The notes beneath the pieces were generated by a model. It was not told the DNA's origin. It searched no databases and saw only the letters and a list, made by a program, of their open reading frames with translations. 64,000 nt of DNA from Gnetum montanum (Eukaryota > Streptophyta > Gnetopsida > Gnetales > Gnetaceae): contig MNCI01013753.1 of assembly GCA_015680685.1 (NCBI GenBank), positions 200,923 through 264,922 on the forward strand, in the 5' to 3' direction. Shown here one piece after another: positions 12,420 through 21,829 of this stretch. The position numbers were made by a program, and so were the translations under genes. Each line of letters opens with the position of its first letter. Within the stretch, counting starts at the first letter, position 1.

Positions 12420-12926
12420 CATCTAAAAACAAAAAAATCTCTGGCCCTCGCTCTCCGTCCTCCGTTTAGAAAGGTGTAGGCTCTCCTCGTCTTCTGCGGT
12501 GTTCCTATGAGATTAATCACCAGTAGATATCGGTAATATGATTCGCGCTGAAAATCTAAAGCTTTGTGAAAAATAGAGACATCAACAAGGCCTCCAGTGG
12601 CAACATGGTGCTCATGGGCAGTTCTACGCGGATCCCGAAGGTCCAGCAGCTGCTTCAGGACTTTTTTTAATGGCAAGGAGCTCTGTAGGAGCATCAAACC
12701 CAACAAGGTCGTTACCTACGGTGCAGCCGTATAGGCCACCATTCTCTCTGATGAGTCCAGCAACAAGGTCCAGGACCTACTCCTCCTCGACAAAACGCCG
12801 TTGTCCCTGGGCATCAAGGCGGTAGGCATCAAAAAAAACATCGCCATCACCAACGACAAAGTGCGGCTGATCAATGATGAGATCGAGTGCATGGTCCACT
12901 GGGAAGATAGGACAAAGCAAAGGTTA
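12420..12926 (+). pseudogene. HSP70 gene fragment captured in the Tat-D 5' LTR
   Basis: The translated plus strand matches the late ATPase domain and linker of cytosolic HSP70. Visible in order are [47 protein letters not shown] and TPLSLGI. The sequence then jumps to a later part, [17 protein letters not shown]. The HSP70 family reads [29 protein letters not shown] and ITITNDKGRLSKE at these places, so about 75-80 residues of the substrate-binding beta domain are deleted between them. Weaker similarity extends upstream to about 12420 (KKISGPR; ERCRLSSS). Stops and a 1-base insertion in a T run abolish coding. The second copy is at 21830-22264. Confidence 0.8.
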
Positions 12927-13485
12927 CAACAACCGTAGATTTTTACGGAACACACATCAACATTACCAAACGCGATGGCAGAGCCTTCTTACGTGGTGAC
13001 AGTTGATATACAGTTCTGGCAAGATGGGATAATTTGAAACTATTTACTGGCAGTTCCAGGCCTGACACCTTGGCATTCAGACTTCACATTTTGAGCCATC
13101 ACCAGATTTAAATTTTGTTTTCCAGCAATCATCATTTCCAAAGAAGCCAGCAACAAATTTTATGTAGGTTCAAAGTGCAAATAATTTATTTATATAAACT
13201 TACAAAAAATCGGTTTCTGTCACCACCAACATCTACACTAAGGTGTATGTTGCATTATTTTCTTACTACTACCTGTCCATAAAATTACTAGGGATTCAAA
13301 TGATATTTAACTTTTAAAACTTAAAAATTCTAAATAAATAAAAATAAAAATAGCAATTATATGTAGCTCTTGGATTTATTTTAAATAAATTATTATAGGC
13401 TATTGCTTATAAAAGAAATATTTTTAATATTTACACATGTCAATGTTAGCATGATTTTCTCCAAAATTTTATGTATAAGTTACAA

Positions 13486-13600
13486 CTTCCTAACTTGTTG
13501 GCCAAATAATCTCCTAACTTGTTGGGCAAGTAATCTTCCTAGCTTGTTGAGCAAGTAATCTCCTAACTTGTTGGGCAAGTAAATAACTTCCTTACTTGGG
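13486..13600 (+). repeat. LTR minisatellite, about 24-base unit, 4 copies
   Basis: Imperfect direct repeats of CTAACTTGTTGGGCAAGTAATC type, ending about 50 bases before the TATA box. The 3' LTR has one unit fewer (22829-22920). The position suggests an upstream promoter element; that role is inference. Confidence 0.7.
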
Positions 13601-13647
13601 AGAAAAGTTAGCTAAGATATTTTAGAATGTAACTACCTTTTGAACCC

Positions 13648-13655
13648 TATAAAAA
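13648..13655 (+). promoter_or_regulatory. TATA box of the Tat-D 5' LTR
   Basis: CCCTATAAAAAGGC, conserved at 22967 in the 3' LTR. It follows the minisatellite and is the likely core promoter of the element, placing the transcript start near 13680. Confidence 0.65.
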
Positions 13656-14250
13656 GGCTTTAGGGGTAAGAAGAAAAGACACTCAATATCACACACTTGA
13701 ACACACTTGGAGTTACACATTGTGAAAGATTGCTTGTAAGATGGCTTGCTAAAGAAAAGATTTCAACCTCTTTGTCATAGTCCTATGAGTTATGCTTATT
13801 TTTTTTATCTTGTTTAAATTTTTTAGCTAGTGGTTTACATAGTATCATGCTTGGCAAGTAATTTTGGGATTTTTAGATTGCTCTTATTATTCTTGTTGCA
13901 CGATAGAAAATTTATATTAAAATTTTGCAATAGAAGTGCTTGTTTTTGAAAGCCTTAGGAGCATTTTAGTAGTGAATTTTATTATTGTGCAATGTATAAG
14001 AACTGCTATTGAGATTGTTGTAAGAGAGCCTCTGCTTGTAGTCAAGCCGTTGAACGATTCAATAGTCAAGAGGGTTCAGAAAATCTTTGGTATTTTGATG
14101 GGACTAGAATAGCTTCTTTTATCTTTAAAGTGAATCTCCGTGGTATTTCAATCAGAAATTGTCAAGTCTTTTGAAGGTTCTGTTGAATGCAATTGTTGAC
14201 ATCCATTATCTAGCCAAAATGGAGTCTCGTACGTGATAGTTTACGCAACA

Positions 14251-14704
14251 ATTTTTGGGTAGCATAGTAGGATTGTCTTGAAGAAATTACTTATTTGAGC
14301 CTTGGAAATTTGAACAATTTGTAGTTATTGAATTTGGGATAGCTTTATTACGAAGTGTTTACTCGTATCATTTTACCTTGTTTAAANATTTGTAGTTTAC
14401 ACACAATGCAATCGTTTCATTTTTCACAATCACACACTGCAATAGCACACACACATACTCACATTAACTGCTAAGTCTATTTGGAGGTATCTGGGCCTTG
14501 GTGTTGCTAGAGACCAGCAAGCACCTAAATCCTATTCGAGGACACTCGTTGGTGGTCGCGTCCCAAACGGTCGCCAACAGTTCTTTTGGCACTAGAAGGA
14601 GGGCTGAAAATTTAGCCTCTAAGTTCATAAGCCTTATAATTTTAGCACATCAACCATTCTTTGTTACTATAAAGGCTTAAAAAATTAAGTACTATTTTTA
14701 GTTC
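14251..14704 (+). other. Tat-D leader with probable primer-binding site
   Basis: Sequence between the LTR end and gag. A TGGGTAGCATAGTAGG stretch begins 6 bases after the LTR and is where a primer-binding site should lie, but I cannot match it to a particular tRNA. The rest holds no convincing ORF; the short open frame at 14498-14680 has no recognisable content. Confidence 0.5.
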
Positions 14705-16285
14705 ATGACTAAGAAGATTGATAGTTTGAAAATTTTACAAGTTTCAAAAGATATACTAGATTCTAAGACTGATTGTTCATTAGAAAAAGAACAAAAGAAA
14801 GATTTTGAATTGGGAACAAGTAGTGGAGTGAAAACTAGAAGATCAAGAAGATCACCCATTATTTCTAGTTTATTAATTCATAAAAGAAGATCTAGAAAAT
14901 CTAAGAGTTCAATTATCCAAAGGAATAGGATGGCAAATCCTTGGCAAAGAGTTACACCATTAGGATTCCAAAATTACAATGACATTCCTAAGGTAGTTTA
15001 GAAATATTTTCCTGAGCCTTTCATTCCTGGAAAAGCTTATTTAGCTGAAGAATATATTCACATGTTTGAGTTAGCTTTAGCTCATGCAAATATTCAACAT
15101 CAAGATCAAGCTTGTAGGTTGTTTGTATCAAATTTAAAGGATATGGCTCAGATTTGGTATTTGAACTTACCAAGTAATAGTATTACAAGTTGGGATGACA
15201 TGAAGAATATTTTCTTGGCCCAGTTTGGTAATCAATTAGATCAACAACAACTATACTATGGGCTGATACAAGCTAAGCAAGGAGTTAAAGAGTCAATTAG
15301 AGATTTTAACATCAAGTTTCAACAAATTTGTGGAATCTTTTAAAGACAATATAGACCATCAGAAGAAATGCTTAAAGAAATTTATCTTAAGGCTGTGAAC
15401 CCCAACATTTCAATTTGGTTAAGGAGAATTCCAAAATTAACTACACTAAATGACTACTTTAGTGAGGCTATATAGTTAGAAAAACAGTTGAACTTGAATC
15501 CTGAAGAAAATATTGCAATTCAAAAAAGAGAAGAAAGAGTTATGATTCCTATGCAAGATTTTGCTCAATTTAAAGCTTTACCAGGTCCATCTCATGTTAA
15601 GATAGAGCAAGAACATGAAAGAGTAGGATCTGAAAAAGGACAATTAATGAGAGATATGTCTAACAAAATAGTGAAGCTTGAAAAAGCATTGGCAAGAGTT
15701 AATATCAAGGAAGAAAGGAAAAATAGAAAGCATAAACATCAAGACACTAAGTTAGTAGAAGATGAGGATGAAAGTGATCTTATTATGTCCAACTTTCTTG
15801 ATATTGAATCTGATAATGAGTTATCTAGTGTTCACTATGCAAGTAAATCTTCTAGCAATGGATCTAGTGATACTTCTTCTCTATCAAGTTCTGAAGAAGA
15901 TATGTCATCAGATGAAGAATGCAATAACAATGAGGAAAATGGATATAGTCTTCGATCTAAAGAAAGACTAACTACTTCTAGACCCCCAAATGTTATTACT
16001 GATCCATCTACTAAGAGAAAAGCTTTTGAGCCAAATAGAAGAGATAAGAATAAAGGTAAAGACAATCAAGTAGAGAAAAGCACTCCAAATCAGTCTTTTA
16101 ATAAATGGATAAAGAGACCAAGCTTTATTGGTGATGGAGAGTATGATTTGATTGAAGACCTTAAACATGTCAAGGCCAATATTAGCTTTTATCAGTTGCT
16201 TCAAATAGGAGATCAGCAAAGAAAGGCTTTAGAGTTCATTAAAGGTAAAAGAAGAGTTAGAGAATCAGAGTTAAGTTGTGTCTAA
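14705..16285 (+). pseudogene. Tat-D gag
   Basis: Gag polyprotein in three open pieces of one region, split by stops near 14999, 15341 and 15472. The first piece is basic, with Arg/Ser/Lys runs. The second (15062-15343) holds the retrotransposon Gag core: ACRLFVSNLKDMAQIWYLNLP, then WDDMKNIFLAQFG, then ESIRDFNIKFQQICG. The third (15488-16285, 265 codons) has a predicted coiled coil around VKLEKALARVNIKEERK, a Ser- and acidic-rich stretch and a basic tail. I see no CCHC zinc knuckle. The last 8 bases overlap the protease frame, so a frame change would be needed for Gag-Pol. Confidence 0.8.
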
Positions 16286-17156
16286 TAATGATGAGAAATT
16301 AAAGACCTCGTATGATAAGGAAGCTCATCCTTTCCTTTTGACAATGAAATTAAAGGATAAATACTTACACAATTGTTTGATTGATTTTGGAGCTACATCT
16401 ACTATAATGCCATTTTCTATATGTAAGAAACTCTTTTTGATTCCTAAAAAATCAAACAAAAAGATTGTTCAAGTGGATAAAAGTAGAGTGAAGATTGTGG
16501 GTAAATTACCAAATGTTCTATTGGAAATTTCTTCTGAACCCCGCATCAGAAGTAGAGTAACTATTCAAGTGGCAGATATACCAGATTCACATAGTTTCTT
16601 ATTGAGTAGAAGTTGGAGCAAGAATTTCTCAGGTTACATATCAACAGATTATTCTCACATGTGGCTATCTTGGAAAGGAGAACCAAATCAGATATACATC
16701 TATAGTGAACCTTTGATGATTGATAACATTACTTCAAATGGAATAAGTAAAATGGTTGAAAAAGGAGGTGTTGAAAACAAAATTTGTACACTTCAAGAAA
16801 ATTATAGTTTTGAAAAAGAACAATCAAAGAATGAGGATAAATGGGAATTATACTTTGATGGTTCATGTAATTCAAAAGGTGCAGGAGTCAGTATAGTTAT
16901 ATTAAGTAATGGTTCACCTGAAATTCTTAAAGCAATTCATCTATCTTTCCCTTGTACTAACAACAAGGCTGAGTATGAAGCTTTATGTATTGGTATAAGA
17001 ATAGCTCTAGACAAAAAGATCAGAGTAATCACTATAAAAGGAGACTCAAGATTAGTTTGTGAACGAGTAAAGGGTAACTGTGTAGTAAAGAGCTCATTTT
17101 TAAGACCTTATAAGCTACTTGCTTGTAAGATGTTAGATCAGTTTCAACATTGCTGA
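16278..17156 (+). CDS. Tat-D protease fused to archaeal-type RNase H (aRH)
   Basis: An uninterrupted 292-codon frame. Residues about 15-120 form an aspartic protease with active site LIDFGATSTIMP (DFG in place of DTG or DSG) and FLLSRSWSKNF near its end. Residues about 185-275 form a second-type RNase H: WELYFDGSCNSKGAGVSIVI, then TNNKAEYEALCIGIRIAL, then TIKGDSRLV. The catalytic Asp, Glu and Asp of these three blocks are all present. The last catalytic region is not visible and the frame ends soon after LLACKMLDQF. In Tat elements as I know them the aRH follows RT and RH; here it precedes RT. Tat-E in this window has the usual order. Confidence 0.85.
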   Translation: MSNNDEKLKTSYDKEAHPFLLTMKLKDKYLHNCLIDFGATSTIMPFSICKKLFLIPKKSNKKIVQVDKSRVKIVGKLPNVLLEISSEPRIRSRVTIQVADIPDSHSFLLSRSWSKNFSGYISTDYSHMWLSWKGEPNQIYIYSEPLMIDNITSNGISKMVEKGGVENKICTLQENYSFEKEQSKNEDKWELYFDGSCNSKGAGVSIVILSNGSPEILKAIHLSFPCTNNKAEYEALCIGIRIALDKKIRVITIKGDSRLVCERVKGNCVVKSSFLRPYKLLACKMLDQFQHC

Positions 17157-17165
17157 ATAGAGCAT

Positions 17166-17624
17166 ATGAATAGAGTAGAGAATCTTATAGAAGATGATTT
17201 GGTAAAGGAAGCTTCAACATTGGATATGAAAATAATAGAAAGTTACAAGGATGTTATGATTGAAGAAGAACATAAGCCATCAGTACCAGATAATATAAGA
17301 AATTTACAAGTGTTTGAAGATGATGATCAAGTACTAAGATTTATGAAAAACAAACAAGAATTTGAGGGTCAAGTGATACCTAAAACGTCATCAAACACCA
17401 AAGCTAATTTCATTCCAAAAAGGATGACTGACTTGGGACATGAGTTCGAGAAAAATTTACTTATTGGGAAGGATATACAAAACCCAGATAGTCAAGCTTT
17501 TGAGGTAGTGAATTTTGGATTAGACAGGATGCCAAAGATGTTGAATGTTACAAAGGAAAGAGATTCAAATTTCAAGAAAAACTTGTTAACATGTCTAAGA
17601 AATAATTTGAACAATTTTTCTTAG
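17166..17624 (+). CDS. Tat-D acidic linker between aRH and RT
   Basis: An open frame of 152 codons directly after the aRH frame. It is rich in Glu, Asp, Lys and Asn with no recognisable domain. It probably belongs to the pol polyprotein spacer; the LIEDDLVKEASTLD segment just after the start could equally be the displaced C-terminal part of aRH. It ends 66 bases before the first RT similarity. Confidence 0.5.
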   Translation: MNRVENLIEDDLVKEASTLDMKIIESYKDVMIEEEHKPSVPDNIRNLQVFEDDDQVLRFMKNKQEFEGQVIPKTSSNTKANFIPKRMTDLGHEFEKNLLIGKDIQNPDSQAFEVVNFGLDRMPKMLNVTKERDSNFKKNLLTCLRNNLNNFS

Positions 17625-17689
17625 TCCTATGATGATCTTAAAGCTTTTAGGCAAGATGTGATGACACATAAAATTCCTTTTATATAAGG

Positions 17690-18365
17690 TTGTAAAATAG
17701 TTAAGCAAAAATAAAGGAAATTTAATCCATTATTTGAACTAGCTATGGAAGCTGAAATCAAGAAGTTGTTACAAGCACAAATCATATATCCAATACGATA
17801 TTCAACATGACTTGCTAACCTTGTTCCAGTGAGAAAGAAAAATGGTGATATAAGGCTTTGTGTAGACTTTAAAAATCTAAATGATGCCTCAAGAAAGGAT
17901 AAGTATCCACTTTCAAGAATTGATGAGATGCTGATTAAAGTCTCAGGTTGTCAAGTCTATTCTTTCTTAGATGATTTCTCATGTTATAATCAGATCGTGG
18001 TAGATAAGAATGATAGATACAAAACAACATTTATCACTAAATGAGGAATGTTTGCCTACCAAAGAATGCCATTTGGATTGTCAAATGCTGGAGCTACTTT
18101 CCAAAGAGCAATGAATTTAGCATTTAAGAATTTATTAGGAAAATTTGTGGCGGTTTATTTGGATGATTTTACAATATTCTCAAAGAAAAAAGAAGATCAT
18201 ATCAATCATTTCTAGTAAGTTTTCGACAAATGTTGTGAGTTTGGTATTTCATTAAATCCTAAGAAGTGTATCTTCGGGGTTAAATTCGGAAGCTTATTAG
18301 GCTATGTGATATGTCAAGAAGGGATTGCCATAGACAACTCCTGAATCCAAGCAGTACAGAATATT
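17690..18365 (+). pseudogene. Tat-D reverse transcriptase
   Basis: All conserved RT blocks are in order: IKKLLQAQIIYPI, VPVRKKNGDIRLCVDFKNLN, KDKYPLSRIDEML, YSFLDDFSCYNQI, MPFGLSNAGATF and the catalytic VYLDDFTIFSKK, then LNPKKCIFGV and LLGYVI. Single stops lie near 17700, 17808, 18042, 18213 and 18342; some replace a residue expected in the family, which indicates point decay of a once-open frame. Confidence 0.85.
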
Positions 18366-18866
18366 GTGCATCCCACAAGTAAGAAATCTCTTAGATCTTT
18401 CTTTGGGAAGATAAATTTTGTGAAAAAGTTCATCCCCGAGTTTACTGAAATTACCAAACCTTTGATGCATATGCTAAAAAAGGATGTCCAAGTAGAGAAA
18501 ATACCAGAATTAGAGAGAGCTTTATCAGAAATTAAAATTGCTATACAAGAGGCTCAATATTTGGTGAAGCCTAAGCTTAAAGAGGATTTTTGGTTATATT
18601 CTTTTGCTTCGAATAATTCTATCGCTGCTGTTTTAACACAAAAGGACAATGAAGCTCAAGATGAACCGATTGGATTTTTTGGGTATCAGTTGAAAAGTTC
18701 AGAATTAAATTATTCAGACTTAGAGAAACAAGCATTTGTAGTCATCAAAGTACTTCAGCATTTTAAATATTATTTAGAAAGTTCATTAGTCCATATTATG
18801 CTAATTGAACCTGCAGTTAAGCGATTCCTAGCCCAAAATGAGATTGGATTAAAAAAAGGAAAATGA
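18366..18866 (+). CDS. Tat-D degenerate Ty3-type RNase H
   Basis: An open frame of 166 codons beginning with the RT connection (LRSFFGKINFVKKFIPEF). The RNase H fold follows, with ILAVL-type strand FASNNSIAAVL, IGFFGYQLKSSELNYSDLEKQ and VIKVLQHFKYYLES. The first catalytic Asp, normally in DAS, is replaced (SFASN). This agrees with the known loss of activity of the original RNase H in Tat elements, where the aRH takes over. Confidence 0.75.
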   Translation: MHPTSKKSLRSFFGKINFVKKFIPEFTEITKPLMHMLKKDVQVEKIPELERALSEIKIAIQEAQYLVKPKLKEDFWLYSFASNNSIAAVLTQKDNEAQDEPIGFFGYQLKSSELNYSDLEKQAFVVIKVLQHFKYYLESSLVHIMLIEPAVKRFLAQNEIGLKKGK

Positions 18867-18896
18867 CTTATAAATTTACAAAGTTTCAGATTTTCA

Positions 18897-19378
18897 TTGG
18901 AAATATGCAAAATAATTAAGGGAATGGGATTAGCCAAGTTAATGGCCAGAGAAAGTGAAGTATGTACGCTTGATACCCATGAAGAGAATTGGTATGATGA
19001 AATTCTCAAATTTCTTAATACAAGGAAAATCCCAAACAATTTAACTACAAGTCAAAAGAGAGTTTTCTTCAAAAGAGCATGAAGATTCGTTGTTAAAGAT
19101 GGTATATTATATAAAAAGGATTTTTGAGGGGTTTTATTGGAATGTATTCATAATAACCAAATTAGTTTCATTTTGGAATAATTTCATGATCATTTGAATT
19201 TATTTTATGAATCCCCTAAGTCGACTATGCAACATATACTTCAATATGGATATTACTAGCCTTCCATGTATCAAGACATTAGTTCAAAGATTCAAAAATG
19301 CTATAAATGTCAAATTCATGGGCCCAAGATTAAAAAGGCCAAAGCCCCTTTAAAGCCAGGAGTTGCAGATAGACCATT
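18897..19378 (+). pseudogene. Tat-D integrase N-terminus, cut by sequence gap
   Basis: After a tether segment (SEVCTLDTHEENWYDEILKFL), the zinc-finger region appears. CYKCQIHGP near 19295 supplies the two Cys of HHCC, preceded by MYQDISSKIQK. Stops occur at about 19081 and 19258. The DDE catalytic core should lie in the run of N that follows and cannot be assessed. Confidence 0.7.
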
Positions 19379-20042
19379 NNNNNNNNNNNNNNNNNNNNNN
19401 NNNNNNNNNNNNNNNNNNNNNNNNNNNNNNNNNNNNNNNNNNNNNNNNNNNNNNNNNNNNNNNNNNNNNNNNNNNNNNNNNNNNNNNNNNNNNNNNNNNN
19501 NNNNNNNNNNNNNNNNNNNNNNNNNNNNNNNNNNNNNNNNNNNNNNNNNNNNNNNNNNNNNNNNNNNNNNNNNNNNNNNNNNNNNNNNNNNNNNNNNNNN
19601 NNNNNNNNNNNNNNNNNNNNNNNNNNNNNNNNNNNNNNNNNNNNNNNNNNNNNNNNNNNNNNNNNNNNNNNNNNNNNNNNNNNNNNNNNNNNNNNNNNNN
19701 NNNNNNNNNNNNNNNNNNNNNNNNNNNNNNNNNNNNNNNNNNNNNNNNNNNNNNNNNNNNNNNNNNNNNNNNNNNNNNNNNNNNNNNNNNNNNNNNNNNN
19801 NNNNNNNNNNNNNNNNNNNNNNNNNNNNNNNNNNNNNNNNNNNNNNNNNNNNNNNNNNNNNNNNNNNNNNNNNNNNNNNNNNNNNNNNNNNNNNNNNNNN
19901 NNNNNNNNNNNNNNNNNNNNNNNNNNNNNNNNNNNNNNNNNNNNNNNNNNNNNNNNNNNNNNNNNNNNNNNNNNNNNNNNNNNNNNNNNNNNNNNNNNNN
20001 NNNNNNNNNNNNNNNNNNNNNNNNNNNNNNNNNNNNNNNNNN
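19379..20042. other. Assembly gap (N run)
   Basis: 664 undetermined bases. From the context it should contain the integrase core of Tat-D. The real length may differ from the N count. Confidence 0.98.
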
Positions 20043-20371
20043 TATATAATTAGATAAGTAGATAGTATATTATAATAGTAAATATATTTATAAAATAGTT
20101 TTCCTTCAAGTGAGGCAAGTGGAAGCCTACAAGTGAAACAAGTGAAATTCTATAAGCGGGACAAGTAGAGAAGATGACTCATCCACCACTTAGTGAGGAT
20201 TGTGACAAATGGTTAGAATGCCTAAAAATAAGGAAAATTGGTTGAAGACTCTTGGGGGGAATTTCAAATTTCTAGCACCTATAAAAAGAGGGTTAAGTTG
20301 CCTAAGATTTCATCATCTTTCAATTCAAGTTGAGTAAGGAAAGTAAGAGAGAGCTAATTTGAAAGAGGGAG
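20043..20371 (+). other. Spacer and promoter region upstream of the extra Tat-D ORF
   Basis: AT-rich start, then short CAAGTG/CAAGTAG-like repeats (20105-20170), then CACCTATAAAAAGAGG at 20276-20291. No ORF is seen. Confidence 0.5.
20280..20288 (+). promoter_or_regulatory. TATA box upstream of the extra ORF
   Basis: TATAAAAAG lies 92 bases before the ATG at 20372, in a setting resembling the LTR TATA box (CCCTATAAAAAGG). It would allow a separate transcript for the ORF that follows. Function is inferred from position only. Confidence 0.5.
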
Positions 20372-20884
20372 ATGGAGTTTAGGAGAGCAAAGAGAAAGCC
20401 TTTTATTCCATATGTGATGGGATGTTTCCCTGAACATCTTTTGAAGGCTTACCTAAAAGCTAGGTCATGTGGAGCTCTAAAAGAGTGTCCTTTCATGGCT
20501 TGGTTGTCCGATGAATTTTCTTTTCTCACTAGAGGTTTGGAGATAGAGTCCAATGTTTGGGGGCGATATCAAGATTACACCAAAGAAGAGGAGAAAGGAG
20601 AAGAGCAACCAAACAATGAAGAGTCATCATGGGCATGGGAAGAAGCATTCATTTCCCAAGAGAAAAATGAAGGACCCAATTGGGGAGAACAAAAGAGTGC
20701 ATCTGAAAAGGAAAATGAGAAGAGTGCTAAAGAAAAAGTTCCAGTAGATCAAGTTGAGAACTCCACCAAGCTAGAGAACAACAGAACAGCCTCCATCACA
20801 TCAGAAATTTCCTATGAAATAGTTAGAGAGATGAGGATTCCTACTAGGGTAACCCTCACAATTCAGTTTCCATCCCAAGAATAG
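20372..20884 (+). CDS. Extra ORF of Tat-D between integrase and 3' LTR
   Basis: An uninterrupted 170-codon frame, unlike the damaged gag and RT. The N-terminal 60 residues look globular and mixed (RRAKRKPFIPYVMGCFPEHL, then CPFMAWLSDEFSFLTRG). Residues about 65-145 are highly charged and Glu/Lys-rich with Trp residues (SSWAWEEAF), probably disordered. The tail reads EIVREMRIPTRVTLTIQFP. I do not recognise a family. Additional ORFs in this position are known in Tat elements. A TATA box at 20280 precedes it and the 3' polypurine tract follows 187 bases after its stop. Its intactness may be chance or a sign of recent selection. Confidence 0.6.
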   Translation: MEFRRAKRKPFIPYVMGCFPEHLLKAYLKARSCGALKECPFMAWLSDEFSFLTRGLEIESNVWGRYQDYTKEEEKGEEQPNNEESSWAWEEAFISQEKNEGPNWGEQKSASEKENEKSAKEKVPVDQVENSTKLENNRTASITSEISYEIVREMRIPTRVTLTIQFPSQE

Positions 20885-21070
20885 TCCATGAAGGACTTGA
20901 TAATGTACAGTTTGTAGTTTTTCCTAGGAAGGAGGTTTTTATACCATCAAGCCTTATGTTTGATGAAAATTTTCCTCCAAAAAAGATTTTTGTTCAGCTA
21001 TAAAAATTTAATGAAAGTTTCAATATGTTTCAGTTTTGAAATGAGGCTGCATAAATTTCTTTAAGCTTTT

Positions 21071-21083
21071 AAGGGGGTAGAAA
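21071..21083 (+). other. Polypurine tract of Tat-D
   Basis: AAGGGGGTAGAAA lies directly before the 3' LTR start TGTTGGC, as required for plus-strand priming. It fixes the 3' LTR boundary. Confidence 0.85.
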
Positions 21084-21829
21084 TGTTGGCATATTTGACC
21101 ATTTCATGGAACAAAAAAAGTGATAAAATATGAATGATACAATACAAGGAAAATATTCAAATGAAAAATATGATGGTTATGCATAATCCCAAAAGTATCA
21201 TTTGGATATTTATGGGTGAACCTATAGCAAAAGAAGACACTAACAAAAGGCTACATAAGTGTTTCAACTTTCAGACAATAACAAAGAACCAACTGTGAAG
21301 GAAAATTTATCATGCTTCTGTGTGAGGGAAAGATTGGAAAGCTTGATTGGTGCCGAAAATCCCATAAATATGACAATAAGAAATTAAAATTAACCTTATC
21401 TTGAGTCACCATTACAGGAATCTAGCAGACATTTATGCAGTAAATAGCGGTTCATGGCCACTATACGCATGGGTAAGGTATTAAATTTTTTTTTCAATAT
21501 TATGTAACAGAAGAAGGAAAGTGGATGGTTGGAGGCCCTTCAACACATTACGCCTTCAATGATGACGGCACGGTGCAGTGTAACGTAGCCTCCAATTTTG
21601 CAAAAGATACACAACAGGGGACTCAGGCGTAATGCATTTAAAGTTAGGGGCATCGCAGAAGCAGTGGTGTCGTACGCACAAGTTGCCCAGAATGTGGGCC
21701 AATGTCACAATTTCTTACCTAGCAATGAATCCGAGCCTTCTGGTACGCATGGTTCAGGCGTGCCCTCTCTAAGTGCAGTTGCTCAAAGCACCCCAAAGCA
21801 GCGATAGGCTTGCATCTAAAAATAAAAAA

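Larger units (their letters stand above)
11692..14250 (+). repeat. 5' LTR of Tat-D
   Basis: Starts TGTTGGCAC and ends ACGCAACA, giving a TGTTG/CAACA terminal inverted pair. The first about 2.07 kb repeats at 21084-23078. It contains an unassigned GC-richer segment (about 12100-12400), an HSP70-derived segment, an AT-rich stretch, a minisatellite and a TATA box. The long distance to the TATA box means U3 is about 2 kb. A single N lies just downstream in the leader. Confidence 0.85.

Noticed and set aside
12326-12955. Minus-strand frames in the Tat-D LTR
   Set aside because: The plus strand of the same segment matches HSP70, so these frames are the complement of a captured coding region.
13486-13600. 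Repeats with spacing similar to a CRISPR array
   Set aside because: Units are directly adjacent and imperfect, spacers are absent, the setting is a plant LTR and no cas genes exist.
15835-16219. Open frames on the minus strand opposite the Tat-D gag
   Set aside because: They mirror the Ser/Asp-rich gag codons on the other strand and have no domain.
19266-20057. Long open frames through the N run
   Set aside because: Undetermined bases carry no stops; only the first 37 residues before the gap are real.
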